From the NCBI RefSeq assembly GCF_007860175.1, contig NZ_SJPX01000002.1:744001-808000 (forward strand): a stretch of DNA of 64,000 nucleotides, in the 5' to 3' direction. Positions 28,019-36,939 of this stretch are shown in pieces. Below the pieces are notes generated by a model. It did no database searches and was not told the origin of the DNA. It was given only the letters and a program-made list of their open reading frames with translations. How positions within the stretch are numbered: position 1 is the first letter of the stretch; each line of letters starts with the position of its first letter. The position numbers and the translations under genes are program-made. Source of the DNA: Rubripirellula reticaptiva. GTDB lineage: Bacteria; Planctomycetota; Planctomycetia; Pirellulales; Pirellulaceae.

Positions 28019-30409
28019 ATGCCAAACTCTCGACGATCCCCACGTGCCCTTGGCTTGCTTGCTTGGATTGCCATGCTGGCCTCGGCCACTTGTTCAATGG
28101 CCCAGCAAACAGCGACGCCACCGACCATTAGCAAGGAAGGCAAAAAGCAGAAAGCCATCCACGACTATCTGTTCGACACGTTTATCAAGAATCGCAAGAC
28201 GGTCTACCAAGGCAGCGCCGACAACCGCAGTCTTAAAGAACTGACGGTCCTTGAACAAATTCATCAAATTCGCGATGGCGAAGAAATTGAACTGCCCGCG
28301 GGAACCGAACGCATTGCGATTTTGTTCCGTCACTTCGGATTCCACGGCGAAAACTTGGATCGCATCAAAGAAGTCCACGTCTTTCCGTTTTCGCCAGACA
28401 AGGCCCCCCCACGCAGTGTGCAGGTGAAAGATTTCTACCGCGTCCAGATGCCTTCGATTTCAAATAACGATCAGCCGCCCCAACGGATGAAAATTCGCTT
28501 CTTGATGAAACAAAAGGATGCGGCATGCAGAATCGACGATCTCGTCTTTTATGCTCAGAACGCTATTTCACCGGAATTTGACACGATTCCCTACCGTGAC
28601 CTTGGTTCCGAGTTTCCTCGCGAGCGCGTCGAGGTTCACGTTGACACGGATCACGAATTGTCGATTGGCGGCACATCCGATTTGCAACGCCATCGCTGGT
28701 TTCGGATGCACGAAACGTCTGGCGTGGTTGACCAGTCTTTTGAAACTTGGGCTTCAGAACACAATTTCCTTCCTGGTCGCGGAGCATTCAAGTTCAATCC
28801 GGCCTTGACGCACGGATGGAAAAAGGACGCCGAGACACTGCAGGAACGCAAGGACAAACCAGGTGCCGCCGACCTAACCTTCTTTGATCGCTATGACGCG
28901 GGAGAGCGACAGCGACGAACGATTCCCCTGTGGAAGGACACCCCCTTCGCGCTGTGTTTCAATGATTGGCCCGAGTTCATGTCGGTACCCTTGCAGGGTC
29001 GCGGTACGCCGCTGGTTGAACACTTCGACGATGCTGCCGAACTTGCGGCCGCATACGTTGCAGACCAAATCAAGGACGGCGGATCCACTGCGGCGTGGTG
29101 GGAAGTGAAGAACGAGAGCAGCGTGGCGTCGGAATGGTCTCACCATGACCGCAAGGATGCCGACGGCTGGGGACTACTAAGCGATTTCCACAATCGCGTT
29201 GCCGCTAAAGTTCACGCTAGCTCGCCAGCCGTGAAAGTCGGTGGACCATCATCGGCTTACATGCAGTTGCAAGCAGGCAACTTCAAGCTTTACCAGAACC
29301 AGGCTCGCTTCATTCAAGAAACTCGTGGCCATCTCGATTTCTTTTCGCACCACTTCTATGAAAATGCCCTGACTTTGGGGGCACACGAGCGACGTGGCTT
29401 GGGCTACTCGAACTATCTGCTCGGTCGATACGAAGCGATCCTGGATATGCTGAGGGCCGAGATGCATCGCGTCGACAACGTGCTACCAATTCTGATTACC
29501 GAAACCGGTTCGTTACAAAACGGCCGCGAACCGTCGGACAACTGGTTGCGACTCTATGCCTGGAATGCGTACCTGACCAAGTCGATGCAGCGACCCGACC
29601 AGATCGACATGTTTGTACCGTTCATTTTTCTGCACATGTCTTGGAACCCCAACAGTGGCGATGCAGCCTTTGCACCGAAACCAGGGCTCAAGCGACACGT
29701 TACCATCGACGACTTCGAACCGACGATTGTGGCTCGTTACTTTGATCTTTGGCGTGACTTCGATGGTCGTCGATTGCCAGTCGCTTTTGATCGAGACTAT
29801 CTGGATGTCGTTGCCATCCATGATGACAAACAAGTCTCGCTGGCTGTGACCAATATGGGTGGCCGCCAAATCGCCGTCGACCTGTCCGGTGTGGCGTCAA
29901 AGATTGGGGCGACCGCAGCACGGCAAACTCGATTGAACTATCACCAAGGCGATGTCGTCTTCGAGCCCGAGCAAGCTGTCGACGCCAACGCGATCCCCGT
30001 CGATGTGAACGAAACAACGGTGATCCGTCTCACGCTTAGCCGTCCACTTAATCCGTCCGGTACACTGCAAATGGATCGTATCTATGCGGCCGAAACGGCG
30101 GTTGCGACAGCCGACAAACCAACGGTTTTTCAAGTTGAGCTCGAAGATCCCAAAACGGTTCAGTCCGCCAAACTGATCATTGGCATCCATCGCAACGGAG
30201 GCATCAACAAGCCAGTCAAGGTGAGCGTCAACGACACCCCGATCACGTTGGACATGGGTGATGCCAACGAGTTCAGCGAATTCTTCGGATCACTCGACAC
30301 CGCGTTGCCGATGTCAATACTGCGTGAGCAAAACCAAGTCACGATCACTTCGCAAGAAGGAGCGACGATCACCTCCGTTCAAGTCGTCGTGCATCGCACC
30401 GCCAATTAG
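28019..30409 (+). CDS. GH86-like beta-agarase/porphyranase
   Basis: A 796-residue secreted endo-glycosidase-like protein. The N-terminal signal ends near SMAQQ (26-30). A beta-domain (about 45-215) precedes a clan GH-A barrel. WWEVKNE places the likely acid/base at Glu366 and ILITETG the likely nucleophile at Glu495; RWFRMHE and FFSHHFYEN fit the family pattern. Two C-terminal beta-domains follow (about 600-796). GH86 contains enzymes cleaving agarose or porphyran, both red-algal galactans. The gene is 41 bp after a sulfatase and 66 bp before another. If the assignment holds, the cluster acts on a galactan carrying sulfate, and this enzyme makes the backbone cuts. The residues should be confirmed by profile alignment. 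Confidence 0.82.
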   Translation: MPNSRRSPRALGLLAWIAMLASATCSMAQQTATPPTISKEGKKQKAIHDYLFDTFIKNRKTVYQGSADNRSLKELTVLEQIHQIRDGEEIELPAGTERIAILFRHFGFHGENLDRIKEVHVFPFSPDKAPPRSVQVKDFYRVQMPSISNNDQPPQRMKIRFLMKQKDAACRIDDLVFYAQNAISPEFDTIPYRDLGSEFPRERVEVHVDTDHELSIGGTSDLQRHRWFRMHETSGVVDQSFETWASEHNFLPGRGAFKFNPALTHGWKKDAETLQERKDKPGAADLTFFDRYDAGERQRRTIPLWKDTPFALCFNDWPEFMSVPLQGRGTPLVEHFDDAAELAAAYVADQIKDGGSTAAWWEVKNESSVASEWSHHDRKDADGWGLLSDFHNRVAAKVHASSPAVKVGGPSSAYMQLQAGNFKLYQNQARFIQETRGHLDFFSHHFYENALTLGAHERRGLGYSNYLLGRYEAILDMLRAEMHRVDNVLPILITETGSLQNGREPSDNWLRLYAWNAYLTKSMQRPDQIDMFVPFIFLHMSWNPNSGDAAFAPKPGLKRHVTIDDFEPTIVARYFDLWRDFDGRRLPVAFDRDYLDVVAIHDDKQVSLAVTNMGGRQIAVDLSGVASKIGATAARQTRLNYHQGDVVFEPEQAVDANAIPVDVNETTVIRLTLSRPLNPSGTLQMDRIYAAETAVATADKPTVFQVELEDPKTVQSAKLIIGIHRNGGINKPVKVSVNDTPITLDMGDANEFSEFFGSLDTALPMSILREQNQVTITSQEGATITSVQVVVHRTAN

Positions 30410-30475
30410 TATCGCGCGGTAAAAAATCGGTTTGCTGCCTGCACTGCGAAGCCTTCAACACCCCAGGACATCCAC

Positions 30476-31921
30476 ATGAGATTCATGATTCCACTGCTCG
30501 TCGCTTTATCGATTGCCTTCGGCCATTGTCGCGCCGACGATCGTCCAAATATCGTTCTGATCATGGCTGATGACATGGGATACGCCGACGCCGGGTTCAC
30601 CGGCGCCACGGACATCCAGACGCCCAATCTGGACGCGTTAGCTGCGTCAGGCGTGACTTTCACCAATGGTTACGTGACTCACCCGTACTGTGGACCGAGT
30701 CGAGCAGGATTGTTATCCGGGCGCTATCAACACCGATTTGGCTTCGAAACCAACCCTGCTTACGATCCATCCAACCCTTACATGGGCATCGATCCGAACG
30801 AGACCTTATTCCCCAAGCGACTTCAGCAGGCCGGGTATCGAACTGGCGTGATTGGCAAATGGCATCTCGGTGCGGCTGCTCCCTTTCACCCCAACAATCG
30901 CGGCTTTGACTACTTTTATGGTTTCCTCGGCGGTGGCCATGATTACTTCAAAATCGATCTTCGCGAGCCAGTCAAGGAAGGTTACACGCAGGCGCTCGAA
31001 CGCAATGGAAAGCCGGCTATTTTCGACGGATACTTGACCACAGCACTCAGCAACGATGCCGTCAACTTTATCCAGTCCAGCAACGAAGAGCCGTTCTTTC
31101 TATATCTGGCCTTCAACGCGCCCCATTCTCCGCTGCAAGCACCTGCGGATGCAATCGCCAAGTACTCCCACATCAAAGACGAGAAGCGTCGCCGCTATGC
31201 CGCGATGGTCGACACGATGGACGCGGGAATCGGAATGGTCATCAATGCACTCGATACACAAGGGATTCGCGACAACACACTGGTCTTCTTTCTAAGCGAC
31301 AACGGAGGCCCCCAGTCGAGCAAGCAACAGCCAACCAAAGGCAACGGTTCATCCAACTCGCCGTTTCGTGGTGGAAAGGGCAATCTCTATGATGGCGGGA
31401 TCCACGTTCCCTTCATCGCATCATGGCCAGCACAAATCGAACAAGGCGGCGTCTATGATCGTCCCGTAATCTCACTCGATATCGCCGCAACCGCCGTCGC
31501 CCTTGCCAGCTCAAAAAGCAGTCCCGCCAAAGGCATGGAGGGCGTCAACTTGATCCCACTGCTGCAGCAATCGAACGAAAACTCACCGCACGATTTTCTG
31601 TATTGGCGAGAAGGAGGAACGCGTTGGTCAATCTTGAATTCCGACCGAACCAAGCATGTCCTGGACAGCGCAGCCGGTAAACCTGAACTGTTTCATTTAC
31701 CGTCCGACGTCTCGGAACAGGTTAACCGCGTCAACGACGAGCAATCTTTGGCAAAGGAACTTCATGCTAAATGGCTGGCATGGAACCAATCCAACGTGGC
31801 CAGCCGATTGGACAGCTATAAGAAATACCACCAGAAACGCGACCAGTTCTTTCTGGATTCAATCCCGAAAGACGCGACCGACGAAGGTTACTCGCCAACG
31901 CCAATTCCAACGTTCAAGTAA
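30476..31921 (+). CDS. S1 family sulfatase, secreted
   Basis: A 481-residue S1 sulfatase and the last gene of the ten-gene run. The signal peptide ends near HCRAD (17-21). [11 protein letters not shown] gives the metal aspartates, [20 protein letters not shown] (Cys72) the formylglycine site, GKWHLG the Lys/His pair, and LSDNGGPQ the second metal motif. It is a close relative of the sulfatase at 18952, with extra sequence in the C-terminal 40 residues ([18 protein letters not shown]). The two copies in one run suggest duplication followed by divergence in specificity. Confidence 0.95.
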   Translation: MRFMIPLLVALSIAFGHCRADDRPNIVLIMADDMGYADAGFTGATDIQTPNLDALAASGVTFTNGYVTHPYCGPSRAGLLSGRYQHRFGFETNPAYDPSNPYMGIDPNETLFPKRLQQAGYRTGVIGKWHLGAAAPFHPNNRGFDYFYGFLGGGHDYFKIDLREPVKEGYTQALERNGKPAIFDGYLTTALSNDAVNFIQSSNEEPFFLYLAFNAPHSPLQAPADAIAKYSHIKDEKRRRYAAMVDTMDAGIGMVINALDTQGIRDNTLVFFLSDNGGPQSSKQQPTKGNGSSNSPFRGGKGNLYDGGIHVPFIASWPAQIEQGGVYDRPVISLDIAATAVALASSKSSPAKGMEGVNLIPLLQQSNENSPHDFLYWREGGTRWSILNSDRTKHVLDSAAGKPELFHLPSDVSEQVNRVNDEQSLAKELHAKWLAWNQSNVASRLDSYKKYHQKRDQFFLDSIPKDATDEGYSPTPIPTFK

Positions 31922-32051
31922 GACGCGGATGGCCTGGGCCTGTTAAGCGTTTCCTGTCGCGTCCCGAGAAATCAGCAACGGCGAAATCGTCGCCGGTCAT
32001 GCACAGCACCTGGCTGAATGGATTTCAGGGACAGGGTCTCTCTGGAACAAA

Positions 32052-32650
32052 CTACTGAATCGACACGTTTCGCACCGACATCTCGCCAAAGGCAAACGTG
32101 ATCGTGACGTTTGTCTTTTCACGCAGCATCGCGGCGTGTTTGATTTCAGTTTCAAATTCACCGATGTTCAACTTCATCGTGTTGTCCTGAATGACCGCCT
32201 TCAGCTTGCCCCACTGCTTGTTGACCGCAGGCAGGTCAGGAAGACCATCCGGAACAATCGTGTCGCCCTTGTTCTCCTTTGATGACTTCGTCGCCCATGC
32301 GATCAAACGGTTGGGAACCTTGGACTTGCCTGCCGATGCTTTGTCGTGTTGATCGGCAAGCGTAACGCGAAAAAGTGACCATCGCCGTTGAGCGTGAAGA
32401 CGCCCCGCTGGCAATCGATTGTTTTGATTTCCATCTCGACCGTGCCTTCGGTGAAATAATTAGGCCAAGTCAAAATGGGATCGTGGTTATTGAATTGCTT
32501 GAACAACTCAGCGTCGGCCACACAACTGGCTTCGTGATTGGCAAATTTCCACTTGCCGCGGGCGACCTTACTAACGGCATGCTGGGACAACGTGAAGTCA
32601 TAAAAAAAAAATGATTCGTCCCGGTTCATCCGCGAGCGATCACTCAGCAA
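32052..32650 (-). pseudogene. Frameshifted remnant of a secreted jelly-roll (DUF1080-like) domain
   Basis: Two overlapping minus-strand frames together spell one jelly-roll domain. The upstream frame (down to about 32375) reads ARGKWKFANHEASCVAD, TEGTVEMEIKTIDCQRG and FTLNGDGHFF. The downstream frame continues RVTLADQHDKASAGKSK, through VNKQWGKLKAVI, to FAFGEMSVRNVSIQ and a stop at 32052. The switch falls at a run of five T on the coding strand (32370-32374); one extra T would restore HFFRVTLADQ. A second homopolymer (ten T, 32602-32611) marks the point where similarity to the family fades, so the N-terminal part of the original gene is missing. The module is related to the jelly rolls in the proteins at 20414 and 23764. 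A sequencing error at the T-run cannot be excluded. Confidence 0.65.
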
Positions 32651-33007
32651 CTCCAGGCTGCATCAATTGCAATCAGGCGAGCAAGTACAACACGATGAAC
32701 TTGCGACGGCCCCGACCACTCATCATGGCGTCGACCACATCCTCTGACAACACTGTGTGATGAGATTGCTTGACAGTTCGTACGATTTGAATTGGCATAG
32801 AACTGCGATCGAAGTGAGTGGTTTCGTTTCCGGCTCATAAGCAAATGCATTTCGGCCGCTTGATTCGTCTTAGTGGCTGGTCAATTACCCAACTCATCAA
32901 AGAATCGCTGGCTGCGAGTACTTGCCGAGTATACGATGGCTCCTGATGTCGTGACGAGCGCGACACGATGGCTTCGTATTAAAATCGACAGCGAAACAGC
33001 GACTCAT
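32651..33007 (+). other. Intergenic stretch without recognised gene
   Basis: No gene or clear promoter was seen. A longer in-frame start for the next sulfatase exists at 32873, but the 45 residues it would add do not look like a signal sequence. Confidence 0.4.
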
Positions 33008-34639
33008 ATGAATCGACAACCTCTCCAATTCGCAATCATTTTCGCATCGACGATTCTTACATTGTCCGCGACCAGTTTTGCCGCCGAAGAGCGTCCGAGT
33101 AAATCACCGAATATCATTGTGATTCTGGCTGATGACATGGGTCCAGGCGAACCGAGTTATGCCGGTGGGCTGATTCCCACACCAGCCCTGGACCGCTTAG
33201 CAAACGAAGGAATGCGTTTCACAGACGCGCACACCAGTTCATCCGTTTGCACACCGACGCGTTATGGCATCCTGACCGGCCGATACAACTGGCGCAGCCG
33301 GCTGAAGAGTGGTGTTCTGACGGCGGTCAATTCACCTGCACTGATGGACCCAAATCGCAAGAGCTTGCCAAAGTTTTTAAAGGAAGCTGGCTACCATACC
33401 GCCTGCGTCGGCAAGTGGCACCTCGGTGTGGATTGGATCGGCAACGACAACACCGATCCGAACGACGCGTTAAAAAAGAAGGACTTTGGATCTTGGAGTG
33501 TCGAATATGGCCAGCCATTCAAAAACGGCCCAGTCGACATTGGGTTTGACGAAGCATTCTTTATCCTCTCGTCGCTGGACATGCCTCCCTACACCTACCT
33601 GCGAAACAATCGCGTGGTCACCGCGCCGACGGTCAGCCGAGGATTCCCGCACAACGAATACAACGACTACCAACGCGTTGGCGCCGCAGCGAAGAACTTT
33701 GATCCCAGCGAGTGCCTTGCGAACTGGGCGGCAGAATCGCGGTCCTACATCAAGAAACGTGCGCAGGACAAAACGCAGAAGCCCTTCTTCCTTTACCTTC
33801 CGCTCACATCACCGCACACTCCTATCGCACCGGGCAAGCGGTTCAAAGGACGATACAAACAATTCAGTTGGTATGCCGATTTCATTGCCGAAACCGATTG
33901 GGTGGTCGCCGAAGTGCTCGCACAACTGAAGGAGTCAGAGATCGAAGACAACACGTTGGTGATTTTCACATCGGATAATGGCTTCGCTCCCTACGTAAAA
34001 ATCCCCAAAATGCTCGCCGCCGGTTACCGACCTTCGGGTACCTTCCGGGGCGCAAAAGCATCGGCCTACGAAGGCGGACATCGTGTTCCGTTTCTAGTGC
34101 GTTGGCCAGGCAAGGTAGCTGCGGACAGTCAGTGCGACACGACCATTTGCACCACCGACTTCTTTGCGACCTTTGCCGAAATCCTCGGTAAACAGGACGC
34201 CGTTCCGGATAATGCCGCCGAAGATTCGTTTTCGTTTAGTCGATGTTTCGAAGACAACCAATACCCGGCGCGTCCGTTCACGATTCATCATTCGATGAAC
34301 GGAAAGTTTGCCATCCGCAAGGGAGACTGGAAATTGATCCTATCGATCGACGGCGGAGGTGGCTGGGGAGACCTGCCCTGGGAAACCGAGATCACGACAA
34401 CGTCGCAAGAAGTGCAACTGTTCAACTTAAAGAACGATCCCGGCGAAAGGAGGAACCTCGAAGTCACCAACCCCGCAAAAGTGGACGAATTAGTCAACGA
34501 CCTTGCGACGGCTCTTCACAATGGGCGCACGACACCCGGAACGAAGCAAACAAACGACGGCTGGCCCTATTGCCACCAACCAACTCTGAAAACCTATCCT
34601 CAGCTCAAAGAAGCGGACGTTGTCGAACCTCGGCAGTGA
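33008..34639 (+). CDS. S1 family sulfatase, secreted
   Basis: A 543-residue S1 sulfatase. The ATG at 33008 is chosen as it opens a signal peptide (MNRQPLQFAIIFASTILTLS) ending near SFAAE. LADDMGPGEP gives the metal aspartates, SSVCTPTRYGILTGRYNWR (Cys81) the formylglycine site, GKWHLG the Lys/His pair, and TSDNGFAPY the second metal motif. It is a paralogue of the sulfatase at 8847. It stands alone: a remnant and a 357-bp gap lie upstream and a strong hairpin at 34712-34748 lies downstream. Confidence 0.95.
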   Translation: MNRQPLQFAIIFASTILTLSATSFAAEERPSKSPNIIVILADDMGPGEPSYAGGLIPTPALDRLANEGMRFTDAHTSSSVCTPTRYGILTGRYNWRSRLKSGVLTAVNSPALMDPNRKSLPKFLKEAGYHTACVGKWHLGVDWIGNDNTDPNDALKKKDFGSWSVEYGQPFKNGPVDIGFDEAFFILSSLDMPPYTYLRNNRVVTAPTVSRGFPHNEYNDYQRVGAAAKNFDPSECLANWAAESRSYIKKRAQDKTQKPFFLYLPLTSPHTPIAPGKRFKGRYKQFSWYADFIAETDWVVAEVLAQLKESEIEDNTLVIFTSDNGFAPYVKIPKMLAAGYRPSGTFRGAKASAYEGGHRVPFLVRWPGKVAADSQCDTTICTTDFFATFAEILGKQDAVPDNAAEDSFSFSRCFEDNQYPARPFTIHHSMNGKFAIRKGDWKLILSIDGGGGWGDLPWETEITTTSQEVQLFNLKNDPGERRNLEVTNPAKVDELVNDLATALHNGRTTPGTKQTNDGWPYCHQPTLKTYPQLKEADVVEPRQ

Positions 34640-34711
34640 AACCAATCAGTAACGCCAATCGCCAGACCTAATTCTGTGCCATTTAGAATGTGCAAAAGAG
34701 CACGTCTTTCC

Positions 34712-34748
34712 AGGCCCACGCGTGACAATGTGCACGCCCGGGTGGCCT
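34712..34748 (+). terminator. Candidate hairpin terminator after the sulfatase
   Basis: AGGCC, AC and GCGTG on the left arm pair with CACGC, GT and GGCCT on the right arm, with a one-base bulge on the left and four unpaired bases on the right, around an 8-nt loop. A T-rich stretch (GTTTCTCGCTTT) follows. It lies 73 bp after the stop at 34639 and before the start at 34884. Confidence 0.45.
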
Positions 34749-34883
34749 GTTTCTCGCTTTAATCGCACTGGCGTGTTTTGGTCCGGAACATGCAACTCTT
34801 ACGGTTACAGCGACTCGATTAAGCGTCGCTGTGACGCAACAATGCGTCACCAAAATCCGCAGGACGACCCGCAGGGTAAGGCG

Positions 34884-35942
34884 ATGGCACTACACGAAAT
34901 CAAATGTCGATTTTTTTCTCAAGAAGACCTTCTGGGTGCTGGTTGTCTTGACATCAACATGGCGATCGAAGCGGCAGAAAACGCCATGCTCGCCTATGCA
35001 TCGGGCGACGTGCTGTTTCCTGAAAAGATTGTCCAAATCTTCAACGATGAAACGCAAGAACGAATCAATTGTCTTCCCGCGACGTTCAAAAACGAGAAAG
35101 TATGCGGCGTCAAATGGGTCTCGGTCTTCCCGCCGAACCCCGTTAAGTATGGCATGCAGAACCTGTCTGCCGTGATCATTCTGTCAGAGATTGAGCACGG
35201 ATTTCCGATTGCGTTTATGGAGGGCACGCTGTGTTCGAACATACGCGTGGGCACAATGGGGGCTATCGCGGCAAAGCACTTAGCCAAGAAGGACTCGGAA
35301 TCCATTGGCTTTATCGGTGCGGGTGAGCAAGCCAAGATGCACCTGATCGCAATGAAGACTGTACTTCCTGGACTTCGACTTTGCAGAATCGCGGCAAAAG
35401 ATCCGGCGGAAGAAATTCAGTTCGTCAAAGAGATGTCAACGATTCTTCCAACTTTGAAGTTCGAGTCGACAAACTCGGATCTCGAGCGTGCCACCAGTGA
35501 TGCGGATGTGATCGTGACCGCCACAAGTGCCCAAGCACCACTTTTAAAAGCAGCGTGGATGAAACCTGGCGCGTTTTACAGCCACATCGGTGGTTGGGAG
35601 GATGAATACGCGGTGGCAGCGGCGTGCGAGAAAATCGTTTGCGATGACTGGGACACCGTGAAGCACCGCACTCAGACCTTGAGCCGAATGTACAAGGATG
35701 GTGAACTGACAGACGCCGACATCCATTGCAATTTGATCGACTTGATCAACGGCAAAAAGGAAGGACGAGTGAACGACCAAGAACGGACCTATTTCAATGC
35801 GGTCGGCCTTGCCTATGTCGATGTCGGAATTGCAATGGCGATGCACAACCGTGCGATGGAAGCCGGCATGGGCCAAGATTTGCAAGTCCAACACGACATG
35901 ATTTTCGAACACGCTCGTCTGAAAGACTGGGTTCGTGTCTAA
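34884..35942 (+). CDS. Ornithine cyclodeaminase / mu-crystallin family NAD-dependent enzyme
   Basis: A 352-residue cytoplasmic protein. The ATG at 34884 is preceded by GGTAAGG, a good ribosome binding site; in-frame ATGs at 34722 and 34842 lack one. LPATFKNEKVCGVKWVSVFP belongs to the substrate-binding N-terminal domain, and IGFIGAGEQAKMHL is the Rossmann dinucleotide site. DADVIVTATSAQAP and GAFYSHIGG are typical of the family. Family members deaminate or reduce amino or imino acids (ornithine cyclodeaminase, alanine dehydrogenase, ketimine reductase); which reaction applies here is not visible. It is 70 bp upstream of a CBS-domain gene on the same strand, which could be co-transcribed. Confidence 0.88.
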   Translation: MALHEIKCRFFSQEDLLGAGCLDINMAIEAAENAMLAYASGDVLFPEKIVQIFNDETQERINCLPATFKNEKVCGVKWVSVFPPNPVKYGMQNLSAVIILSEIEHGFPIAFMEGTLCSNIRVGTMGAIAAKHLAKKDSESIGFIGAGEQAKMHLIAMKTVLPGLRLCRIAAKDPAEEIQFVKEMSTILPTLKFESTNSDLERATSDADVIVTATSAQAPLLKAAWMKPGAFYSHIGGWEDEYAVAAACEKIVCDDWDTVKHRTQTLSRMYKDGELTDADIHCNLIDLINGKKEGRVNDQERTYFNAVGLAYVDVGIAMAMHNRAMEAGMGQDLQVQHDMIFEHARLKDWVRV

Positions 35943-36012
35943 GTGGCAAGCTACGAATTCGTTTTAACCATTCCTTTGTTTCAATCCGCTTCACCTCCAA
36001 TAAGGATCTGTC

Positions 36013-36516
36013 ATGACTCAACATTCCAAAGAAGTTACCTCACTTGGCAATATCTATCGACGACCTGTCAGCGAAATCATGAGCCGCGACGTTGTCAGCC
36101 TGTCCGCGGGCGATACGATCCACGAAGCTCTTGCCTTGATGGGCGAAAACCGGGTTTCGGCGTTGCCGGTTGTTAATCGACATAACCAGTGTGTTGGAAT
36201 TCTATCAACCTCGGATCTGGTCGACATGACCCGCGACGTTGACGATGACATCTATCATTTGGACATGGTGGATCCGACGACGAAGCGGTTTCTGTTGGAC
36301 CGATTGGCGCACAGCATGGGGACGGAATCAGTGCAGTCGTTCATGAGCGAAGCCGTGACCAAAGCAACGCCCGACACGACGATTGGGAAAGCGCTGCGAG
36401 AGATGTTGCAAAACCGCATTCACCATCTGCCGATCATCAATGAAGATGACTCTTTGATGGGCATCGTCTCGACGATGGACATCTTGGCGGAATTCGCCGA
36501 CGCGGCGCCGAGGTAA
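36013..36516 (+). CDS. Two-CBS-domain protein
   Basis: A 167-residue cytoplasmic protein made almost only of a Bateman module. The first CBS domain covers about 18-75 (VSEIMSRDVVSLSAGDTIHEAL, VVNRHNQCVGILSTSDL) and the second about 107-163 (VQSFMSEAVTKATPDTTIGKAL, HLPIINEDDSLMGIVSTMDIL). Such proteins bind adenine nucleotides or S-adenosylmethionine and act as sensors for partner enzymes. No effector domain is attached. The gene directly follows the ornithine cyclodeaminase-family gene, making that enzyme a possible partner (inference). Confidence 0.92.
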   Translation: MTQHSKEVTSLGNIYRRPVSEIMSRDVVSLSAGDTIHEALALMGENRVSALPVVNRHNQCVGILSTSDLVDMTRDVDDDIYHLDMVDPTTKRFLLDRLAHSMGTESVQSFMSEAVTKATPDTTIGKALREMLQNRIHHLPIINEDDSLMGIVSTMDILAEFADAAPR

Positions 36517-36939
36517 CGTTAGAAACTCGGTCGATTTCTACGGCTTGTTCGACCGACAAGCAGCTCTAAAGGCAAGTTCAGACAGTGGCAAGACCAATCG
36601 CTCGGAGCTTGCCAGGCCACATTGTCCGAATCGGGTGAATTGCGAGGCGACCACTTGCGGATGGCGAGCCAGCTCCCAATCACGATTGAAAAGCATTTTG
36701 GGATCCGAGGTATTCCCGATTGACTATCGCTGCGAGCCAAAATCACTGGCGGGTCGCAGCAACTTCGCTCGCTTGAATTTTGGTAGGGTGCGTCTTTGAC
36801 GCAAGCAGGGTTTGCTAGAGCATAGGAACCTGAAGAATCCGGGACTGCTGTTCTAATTTCGCAACCCACGCCATTTCATTCGCGAATCGTAGCGGTACGA
36901 TTGGAATGTCAATCAAACCATGGCTTCGGAGCTCAATAC
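36517..36939 (+). other. Intergenic stretch with several hairpins
   Basis: No gene is supported. Just after the CBS gene, CGGTCGA (36528-36534) can pair with TCGACCG (36549-36555), or alternatively GCTTGT (36543-36548) with ACAAGC (36556-36561), so two exclusive hairpins are possible; one may act as a terminator. A compact TGCGTC-TTT-GACGCA hairpin lies at 36789-36803 in a GGTAGGGTGCGTC context that resembles short dispersed REP-like elements. Confidence 0.4.

Noticed and set aside
36519-36869. A 116-codon minus-strand frame after the CBS gene
   Set aside because: The translation looks random and spans hairpins; no start signal was seen.
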